A stretch of DNA of 52,775 bases. Origin: JBLHKS01 sp047620505. GTDB lineage: Bacteria > Verrucomicrobiota > Verrucomicrobiia > Verrucomicrobiales > DEV007. The position numbers were made by a program, and so were the translations under genes. The notes under the pieces were generated by a model. It saw nothing but the letters and a program-made list of their open reading frames with translations. It was not told where the DNA came from and did not search any database. The stretch covers positions 1-52,775 of the forward strand of contig JBLHKS010000024.1 of NCBI GenBank assembly GCA_047620505.1, read 5' to 3'. Of the stretch, positions 7,951-17,220 are shown piece by piece. Numbering within the stretch: the first letter of the stretch is position 1; the number at the start of each line of letters is the position of its first letter.

Positions 7951-10900
7951 GTGATGAAATTTTTCGCGCCAGTTCTTTTTCTTCTCTTTCTTGCGTCGAC
8001 TTCGGTCATGGCTCAAGGCCCGGAAACCGGTTCAACATTGATTGAGCTTTATGATGGAGCGGTGATCGCTGGCGAAGGAGGCAATCTCGACAAAGCAATC
8101 GCGTTATGCGATAAGGCGATTAGCGAATATGGAAAAGGGGCGCTCGAGCTCTACGGCCCGGTCTTTGGCCATTTCTATTACATGAAGGGCATGTTTCTGC
8201 TGCGTAAAAAGCAATACGCCGCCGCAATTCAAGCGCTGAAGATCTGCCACGAAAATTTCGACAACGCGTGGCTGAAAACCTACGTCCCTAAAACGCCGGA
8301 CGAACAGCCGAAGTTGCCGAATCGATTTCAATACCATGCTTTGATGCAGTGGGGATTCGCCCTGATGGCGATGAAAAACTACCCGGGCGCGGTTCCTATT
8401 CTAGAACGCACCCTGGCTGAAGATCCAAAAACGGAGCCCAGGATTAATCGGCTCTACGTGATGATCAATCTGGCTCGCTGTTATATTCTTGCAGATCAAC
8501 CAACCAAAGGGAAAGATTTTATCATCAAGTTGATCGAGTCCGACTTGCTCGGCGCGGAAGGAAAGCGGCAGCTCTTCATGATTCTTTGCTGGGATTGGTC
8601 TCCCTTAGTTAAATTCGAGGAGTTGCGGGCGGTGATCCACAAATACGGGCACTACGCCCTCGATCAGGACCCGATGCAGCGGATCGGCGACAACTCGAAA
8701 TTCCAGGTTCTCGCCGCAGTTGCCCTCGATCCCGCCAAAATTGAACTGATGGGCGAAGGCGCAAAGGTTCGAGACGGAGCAGAAACCGAGCCGCTTCGCG
8801 CGTTGCTCTGGTATAACCTGATGGCACCGCCGTGGATCGTTTTGGAGGACCACGAATCTCGCAAATTAAAGTATGAAGAGCGCATCGCCGTTTTTGAGGC
8901 AATGGAAACAGAGTCTCCAGCCGAGGCCGAGCGTAAAACATTGATGCTCGCCCGAGGGGCCGAACTGCTTCAGGAAGTAAACAAGGACATTCAGAATGTC
9001 CGAAAGGATTGGTCGATGATGCTTCTCGGAACTGGAGCTTCGCACTATCAGATTAGCAGCATCGCTGCCGCACGAGCGACCTATCACGAACTGGCGATCA
9101 AATTTCCTAATCACAAAGAACGCCCGGTGATTCTCCACAACCTCGTTGTCTGCGCGGTCAACCTGGGGCGATGGGTTGAGGCCTATGAATACGGTCTCGC
9201 CTTTTTCGCGGAGTTTCCAGATCACGAACTCAAGCCGTCCGTCGCCCGTGTTTTGGTCGAAGTGCTTTACGTCCAAGGCGAATACAAGGAAGCCTTCGAT
9301 ATTTGCGCTGAAATCCGGCCGGAGCTGGAGCCAGGTTCACCAATCCGGGAGATTCCAGATTTTGTTCACGGCGCTTGCGCGTTTCACCTGGATCAATTCG
9401 AGCTCTGCGAAAAAATCCACGAAGAATACATCGGCTACTATCCTGACGGGCAGCGGCTCGAGCCAGTTCGGTTTTACCTCGCTTCGGCCAAAGTTCGCCT
9501 CCTCAAATGGGAAGAAGCTGGTCCGATGCTGGAAAGTTTCCTGACAGATTATCCAACTTCACCGATGCGCCCGGCGGCCCTGTTCCTTTCAGGGTTAACT
9601 CACCTCGTTCTAGAAGATCTGGAACTCGCCCAGAGCCGGATTTCTGAGCTTCAAGCCAATTTCGCGAGTGCCGAGGAAATTCCGGCTTCGCACAACGTCC
9701 AAGGAGACATTTTCACGGCCTTGGACAGCGAATTCGACCTAGTCGCACCAGAACACAGACAGGCCAAACGGTATGTCGAAGAAGACGGCCGCGGAGATGT
9801 CGAAGTAGCCGCCTATGCAATTCGTCAGCTGATTACAATCGAATCCGATGAAGAAAACTGGGAAGTGGCCGTCGACTTGTTTGATCAATTTAAGGATCGC
9901 TACTGGAATTCCAGCTATCGCATTGACGCGTCGATTGCGGCTCTCCGTTCATTGGTAGAAGTCGGCCGCCGTGAGGAAGGCCTCAAACTCCTCGTGGACT
10001 TCGTAAACGATAACGCAGATAACGGAGTAACGGCCGAACTTGATAACTTATTTGGGGCTTACGTTAGTTATCTGGATGATTATTACGAGGAAGACGAGAT
10101 TCTCGACAGTCTCAAGAATTTCCCCTATACGGATAACCTCAATCCAGCTCCAGCACTAAAAGCTTGGGTTCTGATGGCTCAGATCGAAGCCATGGAAGGT
10201 GCAGAGAAGCCCAACAACGAAGAAATCGAAAAAGTCTTCTACATCATGAACCAGCTTTTTGCGCGCAGTGGCTTGGATTTGAGCAACTACACGCTTGTAA
10301 GGCTCGCTCGTTGGAATCGCGACGTTCGAGGCAAAAATGAAGACGCAGCCAAGATCTACGACTTTGTTTTGAATGAACGCGGCGCAATCGGAGATTCGGC
10401 CGCCTATGCTCTCGTCGATTGGAGCAAAATTCTGCTACAGAGCGACGAACCTACGGTCCTCGATGAGGCATTCGGAAACTTCAATCGCGCGCTGAACGAA
10501 ACCGAGAACAACGACTTGGCCGAAGAAGCGACGTTAGGTTCAGCCCGAGTCTTGATGAAGCAGGCAAAGATGGCGAAAGCTGCGGCTTCTGCGCCGCAAG
10601 AGAAATTCGAGAAAGCATTAGAATTCTGGAAGGAGTATTTAAGCGACCGATCCAGACGTCTGGCCCGCCCCGAAGCAAATTATCGGATAGCAGAGTGCTA
10701 CGACGAACTCGGGAAGGCTAGCGAAGCCAAAAAGTTATACGTAAACGTTTACGCTAATTTCGGAGGCCATATCGAGTGGTCATCTCTCTCCATTCTTCGG
10801 GTTGCAGTGATGCTTCGGGAGGGCGGCCAGGAAAAAAATGCGCTTTTGGCGGTGGGCGATTACCTAAGGCGATTGGGGCACAACGATCATCCCGGGATTG

Positions 10901-10965
10901 AGGCGGTGAAGCACAATTTCTTTAAATGGCGGGACGAATTCACCGCGAAGCAAGGCAAGAAATGA
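7951..10965 (+). CDS. Secreted tetratricopeptide-repeat protein
   Basis: 1004 residues with a signal peptide (MMKFFAPVLFLLFLASTSVMAQ); the ATG at 7951 or 7954 may be used. The rest is almost entirely helical, with TPR-like pairs such as GNLDKAIALCDKAI, KQYAAAIQALKICH, and near the C-terminus KASEAKKLYVNVYANF. TPR proteins are scaffolds for protein contacts. Placement directly after exbB-exbD-exbD matches a common PVC arrangement in which a large periplasmic TPR protein probably works with the proton-driven motor; this role is inferred from context. The stop overlaps the next start as ATGA (10962-10965), implying translational coupling. It contains no copy of the iterated palindrome despite 3 kb of length. 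Confidence 0.82.
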   Translation: MMKFFAPVLFLLFLASTSVMAQGPETGSTLIELYDGAVIAGEGGNLDKAIALCDKAISEYGKGALELYGPVFGHFYYMKGMFLLRKKQYAAAIQALKICHENFDNAWLKTYVPKTPDEQPKLPNRFQYHALMQWGFALMAMKNYPGAVPILERTLAEDPKTEPRINRLYVMINLARCYILADQPTKGKDFIIKLIESDLLGAEGKRQLFMILCWDWSPLVKFEELRAVIHKYGHYALDQDPMQRIGDNSKFQVLAAVALDPAKIELMGEGAKVRDGAETEPLRALLWYNLMAPPWIVLEDHESRKLKYEERIAVFEAMETESPAEAERKTLMLARGAELLQEVNKDIQNVRKDWSMMLLGTGASHYQISSIAAARATYHELAIKFPNHKERPVILHNLVVCAVNLGRWVEAYEYGLAFFAEFPDHELKPSVARVLVEVLYVQGEYKEAFDICAEIRPELEPGSPIREIPDFVHGACAFHLDQFELCEKIHEEYIGYYPDGQRLEPVRFYLASAKVRLLKWEEAGPMLESFLTDYPTSPMRPAALFLSGLTHLVLEDLELAQSRISELQANFASAEEIPASHNVQGDIFTALDSEFDLVAPEHRQAKRYVEEDGRGDVEVAAYAIRQLITIESDEENWEVAVDLFDQFKDRYWNSSYRIDASIAALRSLVEVGRREEGLKLLVDFVNDNADNGVTAELDNLFGAYVSYLDDYYEEDEILDSLKNFPYTDNLNPAPALKAWVLMAQIEAMEGAEKPNNEEIEKVFYIMNQLFARSGLDLSNYTLVRLARWNRDVRGKNEDAAKIYDFVLNERGAIGDSAAYALVDWSKILLQSDEPTVLDEAFGNFNRALNETENNDLAEEATLGSARVLMKQAKMAKAAASAPQEKFEKALEFWKEYLSDRSRRLARPEANYRIAECYDELGKASEAKKLYVNVYANFGGHIEWSSLSILRVAVMLREGGQEKNALLAVGDYLRRLGHNDHPGIEAVKHNFFKWRDEFTAKQGKK

Positions 10966-12302
10966 CGACTAAACGCATTTTGATAAACTTTCTCAGCGCA
11001 GCAATTCTACTGTGCTCGAGTGTTGAGGCGATTGCTCAACATCAGCAACTATTCTTGCTCGATGGGCAGACGATTGAAGGAACGTTGACCGAATTGAGAG
11101 AGGACCGCCTGCTCTGGCAGGAGGTCGACGCGCCTGGATCAATCACGATCCCACTCGCGCGAGTCGACTACATCAGTTTCCCCGATCCCGAACAGTGGAC
11201 TCCCCTGATGGAGGCCTTTCAGAATGGAAACTACGAGCAAGCGATTGCCGGTTTTGCCGCGATTTCCAGCAAACGAACTCCGGCGACCCACTACCCGGCC
11301 CCTGGGAATTTCGCGACCCTTTCTGAACGCCGTCTTCTCGATTGTCTCCGGGCCCTTCGCCGTTGGGCAGATCTGCGGGCAGTTCAAAGTAATATCGAGT
11401 GGGAGAAGCTCCCAGTTTCCGAGCGCTCGGAAAAACCGCTTTTCGATCTCTGGGCAGATGTGGGAGCGGAATCGTGGCAAAAGGTGATCGACACTGCGGA
11501 CACAGTGTTCGAACAGGTGCCTTCGGGTGGTCCAGAAATCGGTTACGCGAGAGCGCTGGCTTTCAAGGGCCTCGGTCGCGAGGAAGATGCGATCGTCGCC
11601 CTGGCTGAGACTTTCGGCCCGTATTCGGGCAGCAATCGCGAACTCGCGAAACACGCGCTGATCGAAGCTGCGAATCTGATGGCTAACGATCCGCTTCGCC
11701 AACCGGAGCTCAAAGCCCTCGTCCACACCTACGCAGCGATTTATGGCGACGGCGTAATCTGGGACGATTCCACCGAGCTCCAACAGCAGCTGCTCACGCT
11801 GAATCTTGACCTGATCGGTGGGCCGAAGACTTCGAAAACCGCGGGAGCGGACGAAGAAATGGTCGAAGCGGCGGGCACGATTCAAGCCAGATATATCCGA
11901 ATCGTTCAAAGCGGGGATCAGGATCACTCGCTCAGAATTGGCGAGATCGAAGTGATGCAGGGCGGCTATAACATCGCCAAGAAAGGAACTGCCACGCTTA
12001 GTTCAGCGAAGAAGGGATCCGAGGCTAAATTTGCGATTGATGGTAAGACGAAAAACGTCACCTACGCTGGAACTGAGCCAAGTAAAGATCCGTGGTTTGA
12101 GATAGACATGGGCAAAGTCATGACAATTGATTCGCTGGTGGTCTGGACGTTTTATGTCGGGGCGAATCCCAAGAAATTGGCGCCATCAAAGGCGCTTAAG
12201 GATTTCGACGTGGTCCTCTTGAACGGAGACCGAAAGGAAGTTTTTGCCGAGCGCAAAATCGCAAGCGCATCGCCGAAACACGTGATCAATCTCGCCAAAT
12301 AG
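10962..12302 (+). CDS. Secreted protein with C-terminal discoidin-like (F5/8 type C) domain
   Basis: 446 residues from the ATG that overlaps the TPR stop (ATGA); the longer reading from 10926 would precede the signal peptide (MTTKRILINFLSAAILLCSS) with irrelevant residues. After the signal there is a short beta segment (LFLLDGQTIEGTLTEL... LARVDYISFPD) resembling the small beta-barrel found at the start of many PVC secreted proteins. A helical TPR-like middle follows, then a C-terminal module (about 300-446) with YIRIVQ, IGEIEVMQGG, AIDGKTKN and PWFEIDMGK, the usual pattern of F5/8 type C-like carbohydrate- or surface-binding domains. It is the last gene of the exbB operon. Twelve bases separate it from a convergent gene. 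Confidence 0.75.
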   Translation: MTTKRILINFLSAAILLCSSVEAIAQHQQLFLLDGQTIEGTLTELREDRLLWQEVDAPGSITIPLARVDYISFPDPEQWTPLMEAFQNGNYEQAIAGFAAISSKRTPATHYPAPGNFATLSERRLLDCLRALRRWADLRAVQSNIEWEKLPVSERSEKPLFDLWADVGAESWQKVIDTADTVFEQVPSGGPEIGYARALAFKGLGREEDAIVALAETFGPYSGSNRELAKHALIEAANLMANDPLRQPELKALVHTYAAIYGDGVIWDDSTELQQQLLTLNLDLIGGPKTSKTAGADEEMVEAAGTIQARYIRIVQSGDQDHSLRIGEIEVMQGGYNIAKKGTATLSSAKKGSEAKFAIDGKTKNVTYAGTEPSKDPWFEIDMGKVMTIDSLVVWTFYVGANPKKLAPSKALKDFDVVLLNGDRKEVFAERKIASASPKHVINLAK

Positions 12303-12314
12303 CGAACGACCGCT

Positions 12315-12965
12315 TCAGCGATCGAGCGTGATTAGAATTGCCCCACCGATGATCGCTGCGTCCGCGAGTGCATGGGAGAAAATTGGAATCGCCAGCCCAC
12401 CAAATCGGTCGCGCATGATTCTCCAGATCCAAGCCGCGCCCGCGAGAGTCGGGATCGCGCCTCCAATCATAACCCAATTCCAAGGAAAGAGGTAGAAGAC
12501 CGAAACAAGGTGGTAGGCCATGAATTCGAAGTCACGAACGTGCGGTCGCCAGCAGCTGCTGGTCACGGGATGAACTATTTCGCGCCAGCAGAGCTCCTCA
12601 AGAACCGGATTGACGATCGTGCTGTAAATTGCAAACCAGATTAGCACGTTGAGGGAGCCGAGGCCGGTCAGATTCAATGCGCGCGGCACCGTGTTTGAAT
12701 CCGGAAGGATCATGGGCGTAATCAGCCAAACGGAGAAAAAAATCATCGCGCCAACAACGACGCTGAGACCAGCAAGTGGCCAGTTCCAGCCCAGCTTGAT
12801 CTGCCCAATCGCACTCGGCCGCATCGCCAGCCCCAAGGCGATTCCCACATGGTAAATCACAGCCGCCGCCCAAGCGCTGTGCAACCACCAGAGCCCCAGA
12901 AGCATCGCAATGTACGGCCAGAATCGTAGGCCGTATCCCAACCAGAACTGCCGAAATCCGCTCAT
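12315..12965 (-). CDS. CPBP family intramembrane metalloprotease
   Basis: 216 residues from ATG 12965; a TTG at 12968 directly precedes it. Several membrane helices are present, with the family motifs: E-E-x-x-x-R (PVLEELCWRE, near residue 120), then F-x-x-x-H (FMAYH), then a late SHALADA with the third ligand-type His. These residues form the metal-dependent active site of CAAX-processing/bacteriocin-immunity (CPBP) proteases. The start shares one base with the stop of the upstream esterase-like gene (TGATG), indicating co-transcription. The substrate is unknown. One full palindrome copy lies inside and is read in the rare Ser-Ser-Cys-Trp frame. Confidence 0.85.
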   Translation of the reverse strand: MSGFRQFWLGYGLRFWPYIAMLLGLWWLHSAWAAAVIYHVGIALGLAMRPSAIGQIKLGWNWPLAGLSVVVGAMIFFSVWLITPMILPDSNTVPRALNLTGLGSLNVLIWFAIYSTIVNPVLEELCWREIVHPVTSSCWRPHVRDFEFMAYHLVSVFYLFPWNWVMIGGAIPTLAGAAWIWRIMRDRFGGLAIPIFSHALADAAIIGGAILITLDR

Positions 12966-14212
12966 CAATTCAGGAAGATCAGGTTGGCCACTCGTTCCAT
13001 TTCGGCGATCAATTTTGCGTTCGGCATTTCCGGCAACGGATTCTCCGCGACCGCTTTGATGAAATCCTCTCGTTGTTTAATCGTCTGCCAAATGAAGCGC
13101 TCTGGGTCTTCCACTTGACCGCGAAGACGAATCACTGAAACGCCCGATTTCTTGCCAAAATGCGTCTCAGGATATTTGGAGTACATTCGAGCATAGTGGT
13201 GAGCCAAATTTCGCCGGTTTTCGATGCTGAAATCGCGAGTCTCGGCAACCATCAACTGCTGATACATCTTTTTTGCGTTCATCTCATCGTTAAAACTTGG
13301 AGTGCCTGAAAGCTTGATTCGAACAGCCTCCAGCTGCCCTCGATACTCAGCTGGGAGCGCAGAGTAGAACGGAAACGTGGTCAAATCATCGAGCAAGAGA
13401 TAGAGATCGAGCGGATCCTCAAGTCCTTGAACCTTAGCTTCGACCAACTTCTGCCAATCGGCGACGAGTTGTCGCCCGACTTCCGGTGTCGTTCGATTTC
13501 CCTCAATCTGAAACCACTGTCGAAGTCGTTCGCTAATCAAAACCTGATCGACCGGAACGAGGTGCTCGCGGCCAAGGTACTCATCGAACGTGACCCGCCC
13601 TCCTAACCGCCGAAAGTGTTCCTTCCCGTTCAACGCGTAACCAAAATTCAACTCCAGCTGCGCTGCGCCGATGTAAACCGGCTTACCTCTAGCCCGAAAC
13701 GGCGAGCCCTGGAATTTCGATGCGCCGAAAGTCCCAGCGCCAGTCAGGTAGACGCCGGCTAACTCATTCCCAAAAATATCAGCGAAATAGCTCGCGTACC
13801 AGCCGCCGATCCCGTCTCCGCCGACGTAGGTCCGCTCCACATCGACCAGCAGCTGCTCATCGACGAGATGCTGTCTGATTTTGCGCAGAATCTCGAATTC
13901 TCGATCCCAAAAGTCGCGCTCGAACTGGAAAATCTGTGGCTCAGGATTCGTGTAAGCCATCGCAACCGTGATGAAATCCCGATTACCCGAATAGGTCTGC
14001 GGCACCGTCGCGTTCGGCTCCATTCCCTGAGTGTGGTAGTGGAAAACGATCGGCCACTTTCGATTCGTCGTGTAATTGTCAGGCACGCGGACCGCAATCA
14101 GCGGCTCCAGGCCGGGCCAAGTCAGAGATTCGGTCGAACCGGGCCGCCAGTCCGCGGCGTGAGAAGCTCCAACAATCATCACAAGCGCCAGAGCGATAGA
14201 CAGAATTTTCAT
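12965..14212 (-). CDS. Secreted alpha/beta-hydrolase-like protein with degenerate nucleophile site
   Basis: 415 residues with a signal peptide (MKILSIALALVMIVGASHA). The first ~200 residues resemble secreted esterases of the PHB-depolymerase/phospholipase type: VRVPDNYTTNRKWPIVFHYH at the first strands and TYVGGDGIGGWYASYFADIF where the nucleophile elbow should be. In active relatives the elbow is G-x-S-x-G-G; here the aligned stretch reads G-D-G-I-G-G, so the Ser is replaced by Gly. Either the protein is non-catalytic or the residue is elsewhere. The C-terminal half is helical and unassigned. It is translationally coupled to the downstream CPBP protease gene and divergent from the GT25 gene. 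Confidence 0.65.
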   Translation of the reverse strand: MKILSIALALVMIVGASHAADWRPGSTESLTWPGLEPLIAVRVPDNYTTNRKWPIVFHYHTQGMEPNATVPQTYSGNRDFITVAMAYTNPEPQIFQFERDFWDREFEILRKIRQHLVDEQLLVDVERTYVGGDGIGGWYASYFADIFGNELAGVYLTGAGTFGASKFQGSPFRARGKPVYIGAAQLELNFGYALNGKEHFRRLGGRVTFDEYLGREHLVPVDQVLISERLRQWFQIEGNRTTPEVGRQLVADWQKLVEAKVQGLEDPLDLYLLLDDLTTFPFYSALPAEYRGQLEAVRIKLSGTPSFNDEMNAKKMYQQLMVAETRDFSIENRRNLAHHYARMYSKYPETHFGKKSGVSVIRLRGQVEDPERFIWQTIKQREDFIKAVAENPLPEMPNAKLIAEMERVANLIFLN

Positions 14213-14246
14213 GGTCCGGTAAACTCGATGACAGAAACATCCGTGT

Positions 14247-14297
14247 CATCTGCGGAAATTCGTGTTGATTTCGGATTCTACGCAGATGGCCGCAGAT
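14247..14297. repeat. Inverted-repeat remnant overlapping the GT25 start
   Basis: CATCTGCGG (14247-14255) faces CCGCAGAT (14290-14297), and the latter is preceded by a second CGCAGATG (14281-14288). Word repetition of ATCTGCGG/CCGCAGAT is typical of short interspersed repeats in this phylum (from memory, not searched). The GT25 start ATG at 14286 lies inside the second unit, so the repeat may have supplied the start codon or leader. Confidence 0.4.
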
Positions 14298-15116
14298 CCC
14301 GAACATCCCATTCACCGGCACTTCGATCAGATTTACGTGATCGCAATTCAGGAACGCCTAGAGCGGGTTCTTCGCGTGCTCGGCGAGATGGGAATCCAAC
14401 CCGAAGTCTTTGAAGCAACCTGGCGGGACGATCTTCCTCCCCTTCCCCAGCTTCTCGCAGATCGCGTCGTCACGCCTCGATTCTTCCTGAATCTATTTCC
14501 AGACGAACTCGTTAGCGTTCCCAACATCGGGGAGACTATCAATGCCGAATTTCTCGCCGATCGGCCTGACGATTTCAACTCAGTTCGCGGAAAAATCGCC
14601 CTGCATCTGACTCGGATTCGGCTGTGCAAAAAATTCCTCGATACCGATGCCCCATCGATGTTTCTTTTCGAAGACGACATCGCCCCGCAAGCTGACCTCG
14701 ATGCCCATCACCGCGATTTTGCCGCAATTTTCGACCAGCAGCTGCCTGCCGATTGGGACCTCGTCAATCTCGGGCGCTGTTTCGATCTCTGCGCCGCGAA
14801 CGTTCGGTTTTCTGAGAATCTCGTTACCGAAACGTTTCCATTCTGCGCCCACGCGCTCGCCATCAGCCGCAGAGTCGCCAAGCAAATCATCGAGCGAACA
14901 CTGCCGATGTTTCATTCGGGAGACGCGATGTTCCGTGAAGTTCTCTATCAAGATCCTAACCTCGCGACATTTTCGTCGATCAACGCGCTGTTTCGGCAGG
15001 AGCGCGGCCAGCTGGGTTCAATGTTAGGAAACACACAGCAGGAACTGCCGGAATGCGTCCAAGCCGTGCCTCCAAGCCTGCGGCGAGCGAAAGATTGGGG
15101 CCTGCCTATCGCCTGA
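14286..15116 (+). CDS. Glycosyltransferase family 25 (LPS-type) protein
   Basis: 276 residues from ATG 14286; an in-frame TTG at 14262 exists, but the extra residues come from a repeat-like region. Family marks are an N-terminal beta strand YVIAIQERLERV, GKIALHLTRIRLCKKFL (the GT25 'SH' helix equivalent) and LFEDDI near residues 125-130, which gives the acidic metal/nucleotide-sugar site. GT25 enzymes add galactose or glucose to lipooligosaccharide or other glycans. No other polysaccharide genes are adjacent, so it is probably a stand-alone envelope-modifying enzyme. It converges with the sulfatase gene 85 bp downstream. Confidence 0.82.
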   Translation: MAADPEHPIHRHFDQIYVIAIQERLERVLRVLGEMGIQPEVFEATWRDDLPPLPQLLADRVVTPRFFLNLFPDELVSVPNIGETINAEFLADRPDDFNSVRGKIALHLTRIRLCKKFLDTDAPSMFLFEDDIAPQADLDAHHRDFAAIFDQQLPADWDLVNLGRCFDLCAANVRFSENLVTETFPFCAHALAISRRVAKQIIERTLPMFHSGDAMFREVLYQDPNLATFSSINALFRQERGQLGSMLGNTQQELPECVQAVPPSLRRAKDWGLPIA

Positions 15117-15201
15117 TCGATCAATCCCTCTGATCCAGAAATTCCTGGTAGAGCCGAAGGTGCTCAGTGGTCGAGAATCAAAGCAAAAACCAGTTTCAGC
15201 C

Positions 15202-16605
15202 TCATTTCGGTTTTTGAATCCGTGCTTCGAGGTTGTTTTCGACCGGCTCGATCGAAGCCCGGTGCTCTTCAGCCAGCTTGCGGATTTCCGCGATTACTTC
15301 TGCGTTGTCCGTCGCAACGTCGAATTTTTCCCGAGGATCTTCGCCGAGTTGATAAAGCAAAGGCGGATCGTGCTTCTCCGCGATTTTCTGGCCGGTGTAT
15401 GAGATTTTCGTCTCGAAATGCGCTTTGAACTGCCCCTTGCGAACTGCGAAAAGTTGCTCGCCATGATAGTAGAACATTTCGTCGCGACCGCTCGGTCCTG
15501 TTCCGAAAAGAGCGGGTGAAATGTCGCCGCCATCGTAGGTTCGGTCGTCAGGAATTTTCCCACCGGCCAGCGCCACGAAAGTCGGAAAAAGATCGAGCGT
15601 GCTCCCCATGTCATGAACGATTCCGGGCTTCAGCTTGCTCGGCCACCACATCACGGTCGGCTCGCGCATCCCGCCTTCCCACGTGCTTCCTTTGCCCTCG
15701 CGAAGTAAGCCCGCTGAGCCGCCGTGGGTATCAAAAGTGAGCCACGGGCCATTGTCACTCGTAAAAACAACGAGCGTGTTTTCGGCGACTCCCGCCGTTT
15801 CGAGCGCCGATCGAACCTGACCGACAGTCCAGTCGATTTCCTCGATCACATCGCCATAAAATCCAGCTGTGCTCGTCCCGGCGAACTCCTTGCTTCGGAA
15901 AAGCGGAATGTGCGGAAGGCTGTGAGCGAGGTAAAGGAAGAAGGGTTTTTCGCCAGCAACTGCTGACTTGATGAACTTCACCGATTCTTCCGAATAGCGC
16001 TTCGTGATCGTCCTTTGATCCACCGGGCGCTCGATTTCCTCTTTGTCCCGAATCAACGGAACATCGTAAGCCTCGAAATCCTCAAGCTCGGCAAGTTCGA
16101 TCTGGCTAACGTCTCGCCGAATCCGGCTCATGTCGTTCGAATACGGGATCCCAAAATAGCTGTCGAAACCGTGGCTTGTCGGCAGAAAATCTGGCAGATG
16201 GCCGAGGTGCCACTTTCCAACCGCAGCCGTTTGATAGCCGAGTTCTTTCAGCGCGCGAGCGATCGTGATTTCGCTCTGCGGCAGGCCTTTCGCCGAGTCC
16301 GGGAAGAGCACGCGGCGCTTGTCCGAGCACATTCCGTTGCGAATCGGGTAACGGCCGGTCATCAGCCCCGCGCGGCTCGGCGTGCAGACGCAGGCGGCTA
16401 CGTAGAAGTTCGTCCACTTCTGACCTTCGCTCGCCATCTGGTCAAGATTCGGCGTTTTGATCGTCGGATGGCCGAAGCAGGAAAGGTCACCGTAGCCGAG
16501 GTCGTCACAAAAAATGACAACAAAGTTTGGTTGGTCAGCCGCTTGAAGCTGGGAAAACTGAACCAGGAACAGAAAGCTGGCGAGAGTCGCGAAAATCGAT
16601 TTCAT
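15202..16605 (-). CDS. Secreted formylglycine-dependent sulfatase
   Basis: 467 residues from ATG 16605, chosen because it starts a clean signal peptide (MKSIFATLASFLFLVQF... QAA). The alkaline-phosphatase-like sulfatase core follows: FCDDLGYGDLS with the metal-binding Asp pair at 34-35, then the formylglycine signature C-T-P-S-R at 74-78 followed by GLMTGRYP. Further marks are KWHLGH, FTSDNGPW (second metal site) and GGMREPTVMWWP. The family hydrolyses sulfate esters on glycans in the periplasm or outside and needs a maturase that oxidises the Cys. A maturase gene is not in this window. Substrate class cannot be told by eye. A one-mismatch palindrome (CAGCAACTGCTG) lies at 15954-15965. Confidence 0.93.
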   Translation of the reverse strand: MKSIFATLASFLFLVQFSQLQAADQPNFVVIFCDDLGYGDLSCFGHPTIKTPNLDQMASEGQKWTNFYVAACVCTPSRAGLMTGRYPIRNGMCSDKRRVLFPDSAKGLPQSEITIARALKELGYQTAAVGKWHLGHLPDFLPTSHGFDSYFGIPYSNDMSRIRRDVSQIELAELEDFEAYDVPLIRDKEEIERPVDQRTITKRYSEESVKFIKSAVAGEKPFFLYLAHSLPHIPLFRSKEFAGTSTAGFYGDVIEEIDWTVGQVRSALETAGVAENTLVVFTSDNGPWLTFDTHGGSAGLLREGKGSTWEGGMREPTVMWWPSKLKPGIVHDMGSTLDLFPTFVALAGGKIPDDRTYDGGDISPALFGTGPSGRDEMFYYHGEQLFAVRKGQFKAHFETKISYTGQKIAEKHDPPLLYQLGEDPREKFDVATDNAEVIAEIRKLAEEHRASIEPVENNLEARIQKPK

Positions 16606-16647
16606 GCGGCCATTTCTAGTCCCTGACATCGCCGCGCGCCAGTCCGA

Positions 16648-17217
16648 TCAGGCCTCGATTTTCAGGAAATTCGCCAGCAGCTGCTTGCCTTCGGTCGTCA
16701 AGATCGACTCCGGATGAAACTGCACGCCGTAGATCGGCAATTCGCGATGACGCAGGCCCATAATTTCGTTTTCCTCGGTCTCGGCAGTGATTTCGAGGCA
16801 ATCAGGAAGGGTGTCCCGCTTGACGATCAGCGAGTGGTAACGCGTCGCGGTGAACGGGTTGGGCAGGCCCTTGAACAAGCCATCGCCGTGGTGATGAATC
16901 GGCGAAGTTTTGCCGTGCATCAGGCGATCAGCACGAATCACATCGCCGCCAAAAACGTGGCCGATGCTCTGGTGGCCGAGGCAAACTCCGAGCAGCGGAA
17001 TTTCCGCGCCGAATTCGCGAATGACGTCGCAGCTGATCCCGGCTTCGTTTGGCGTGCAGGGACCTGGCGAAACGCAGATCTGATCTGGATTCAAATCGCG
17101 GATTTCATCGATCGAAATCTTATCATTTCGGAAAATCTGCATGTCGGCACCCAACTCGCCAAAATACTGGACGAGATTGTAGGTAAACGAATCGTAGTTA
17201 TCGATGACGAGGAGCAC
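16648..17217 (-). CDS. trpG: Anthranilate/aminodeoxychorismate synthase glutamine amidotransferase subunit
   Basis: 189 residues, the normal length of a free class I glutamine amidotransferase. The oxyanion strand reads VSPGPCTPNEAG, the nucleophile is C79 in GVCLGHQSIG, and the His/Glu pair sits in FHPES (H168, E170). It releases ammonia from glutamine for the synthase subunit. It begins three bases after the trpE stop, so the two are co-transcribed and probably co-translated. In many bacteria one such subunit (TrpG/PabA) serves both tryptophan and folate synthesis; no second copy is seen here. Confidence 0.93.
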   Translation of the reverse strand: MLLVIDNYDSFTYNLVQYFGELGADMQIFRNDKISIDEIRDLNPDQICVSPGPCTPNEAGISCDVIREFGAEIPLLGVCLGHQSIGHVFGGDVIRADRLMHGKTSPIHHHGDGLFKGLPNPFTATRYHSLIVKRDTLPDCLEITAETEENEIMGLRHRELPIYGVQFHPESILTTEGKQLLANFLKIEA

Positions 17218-17220
17218 GAG

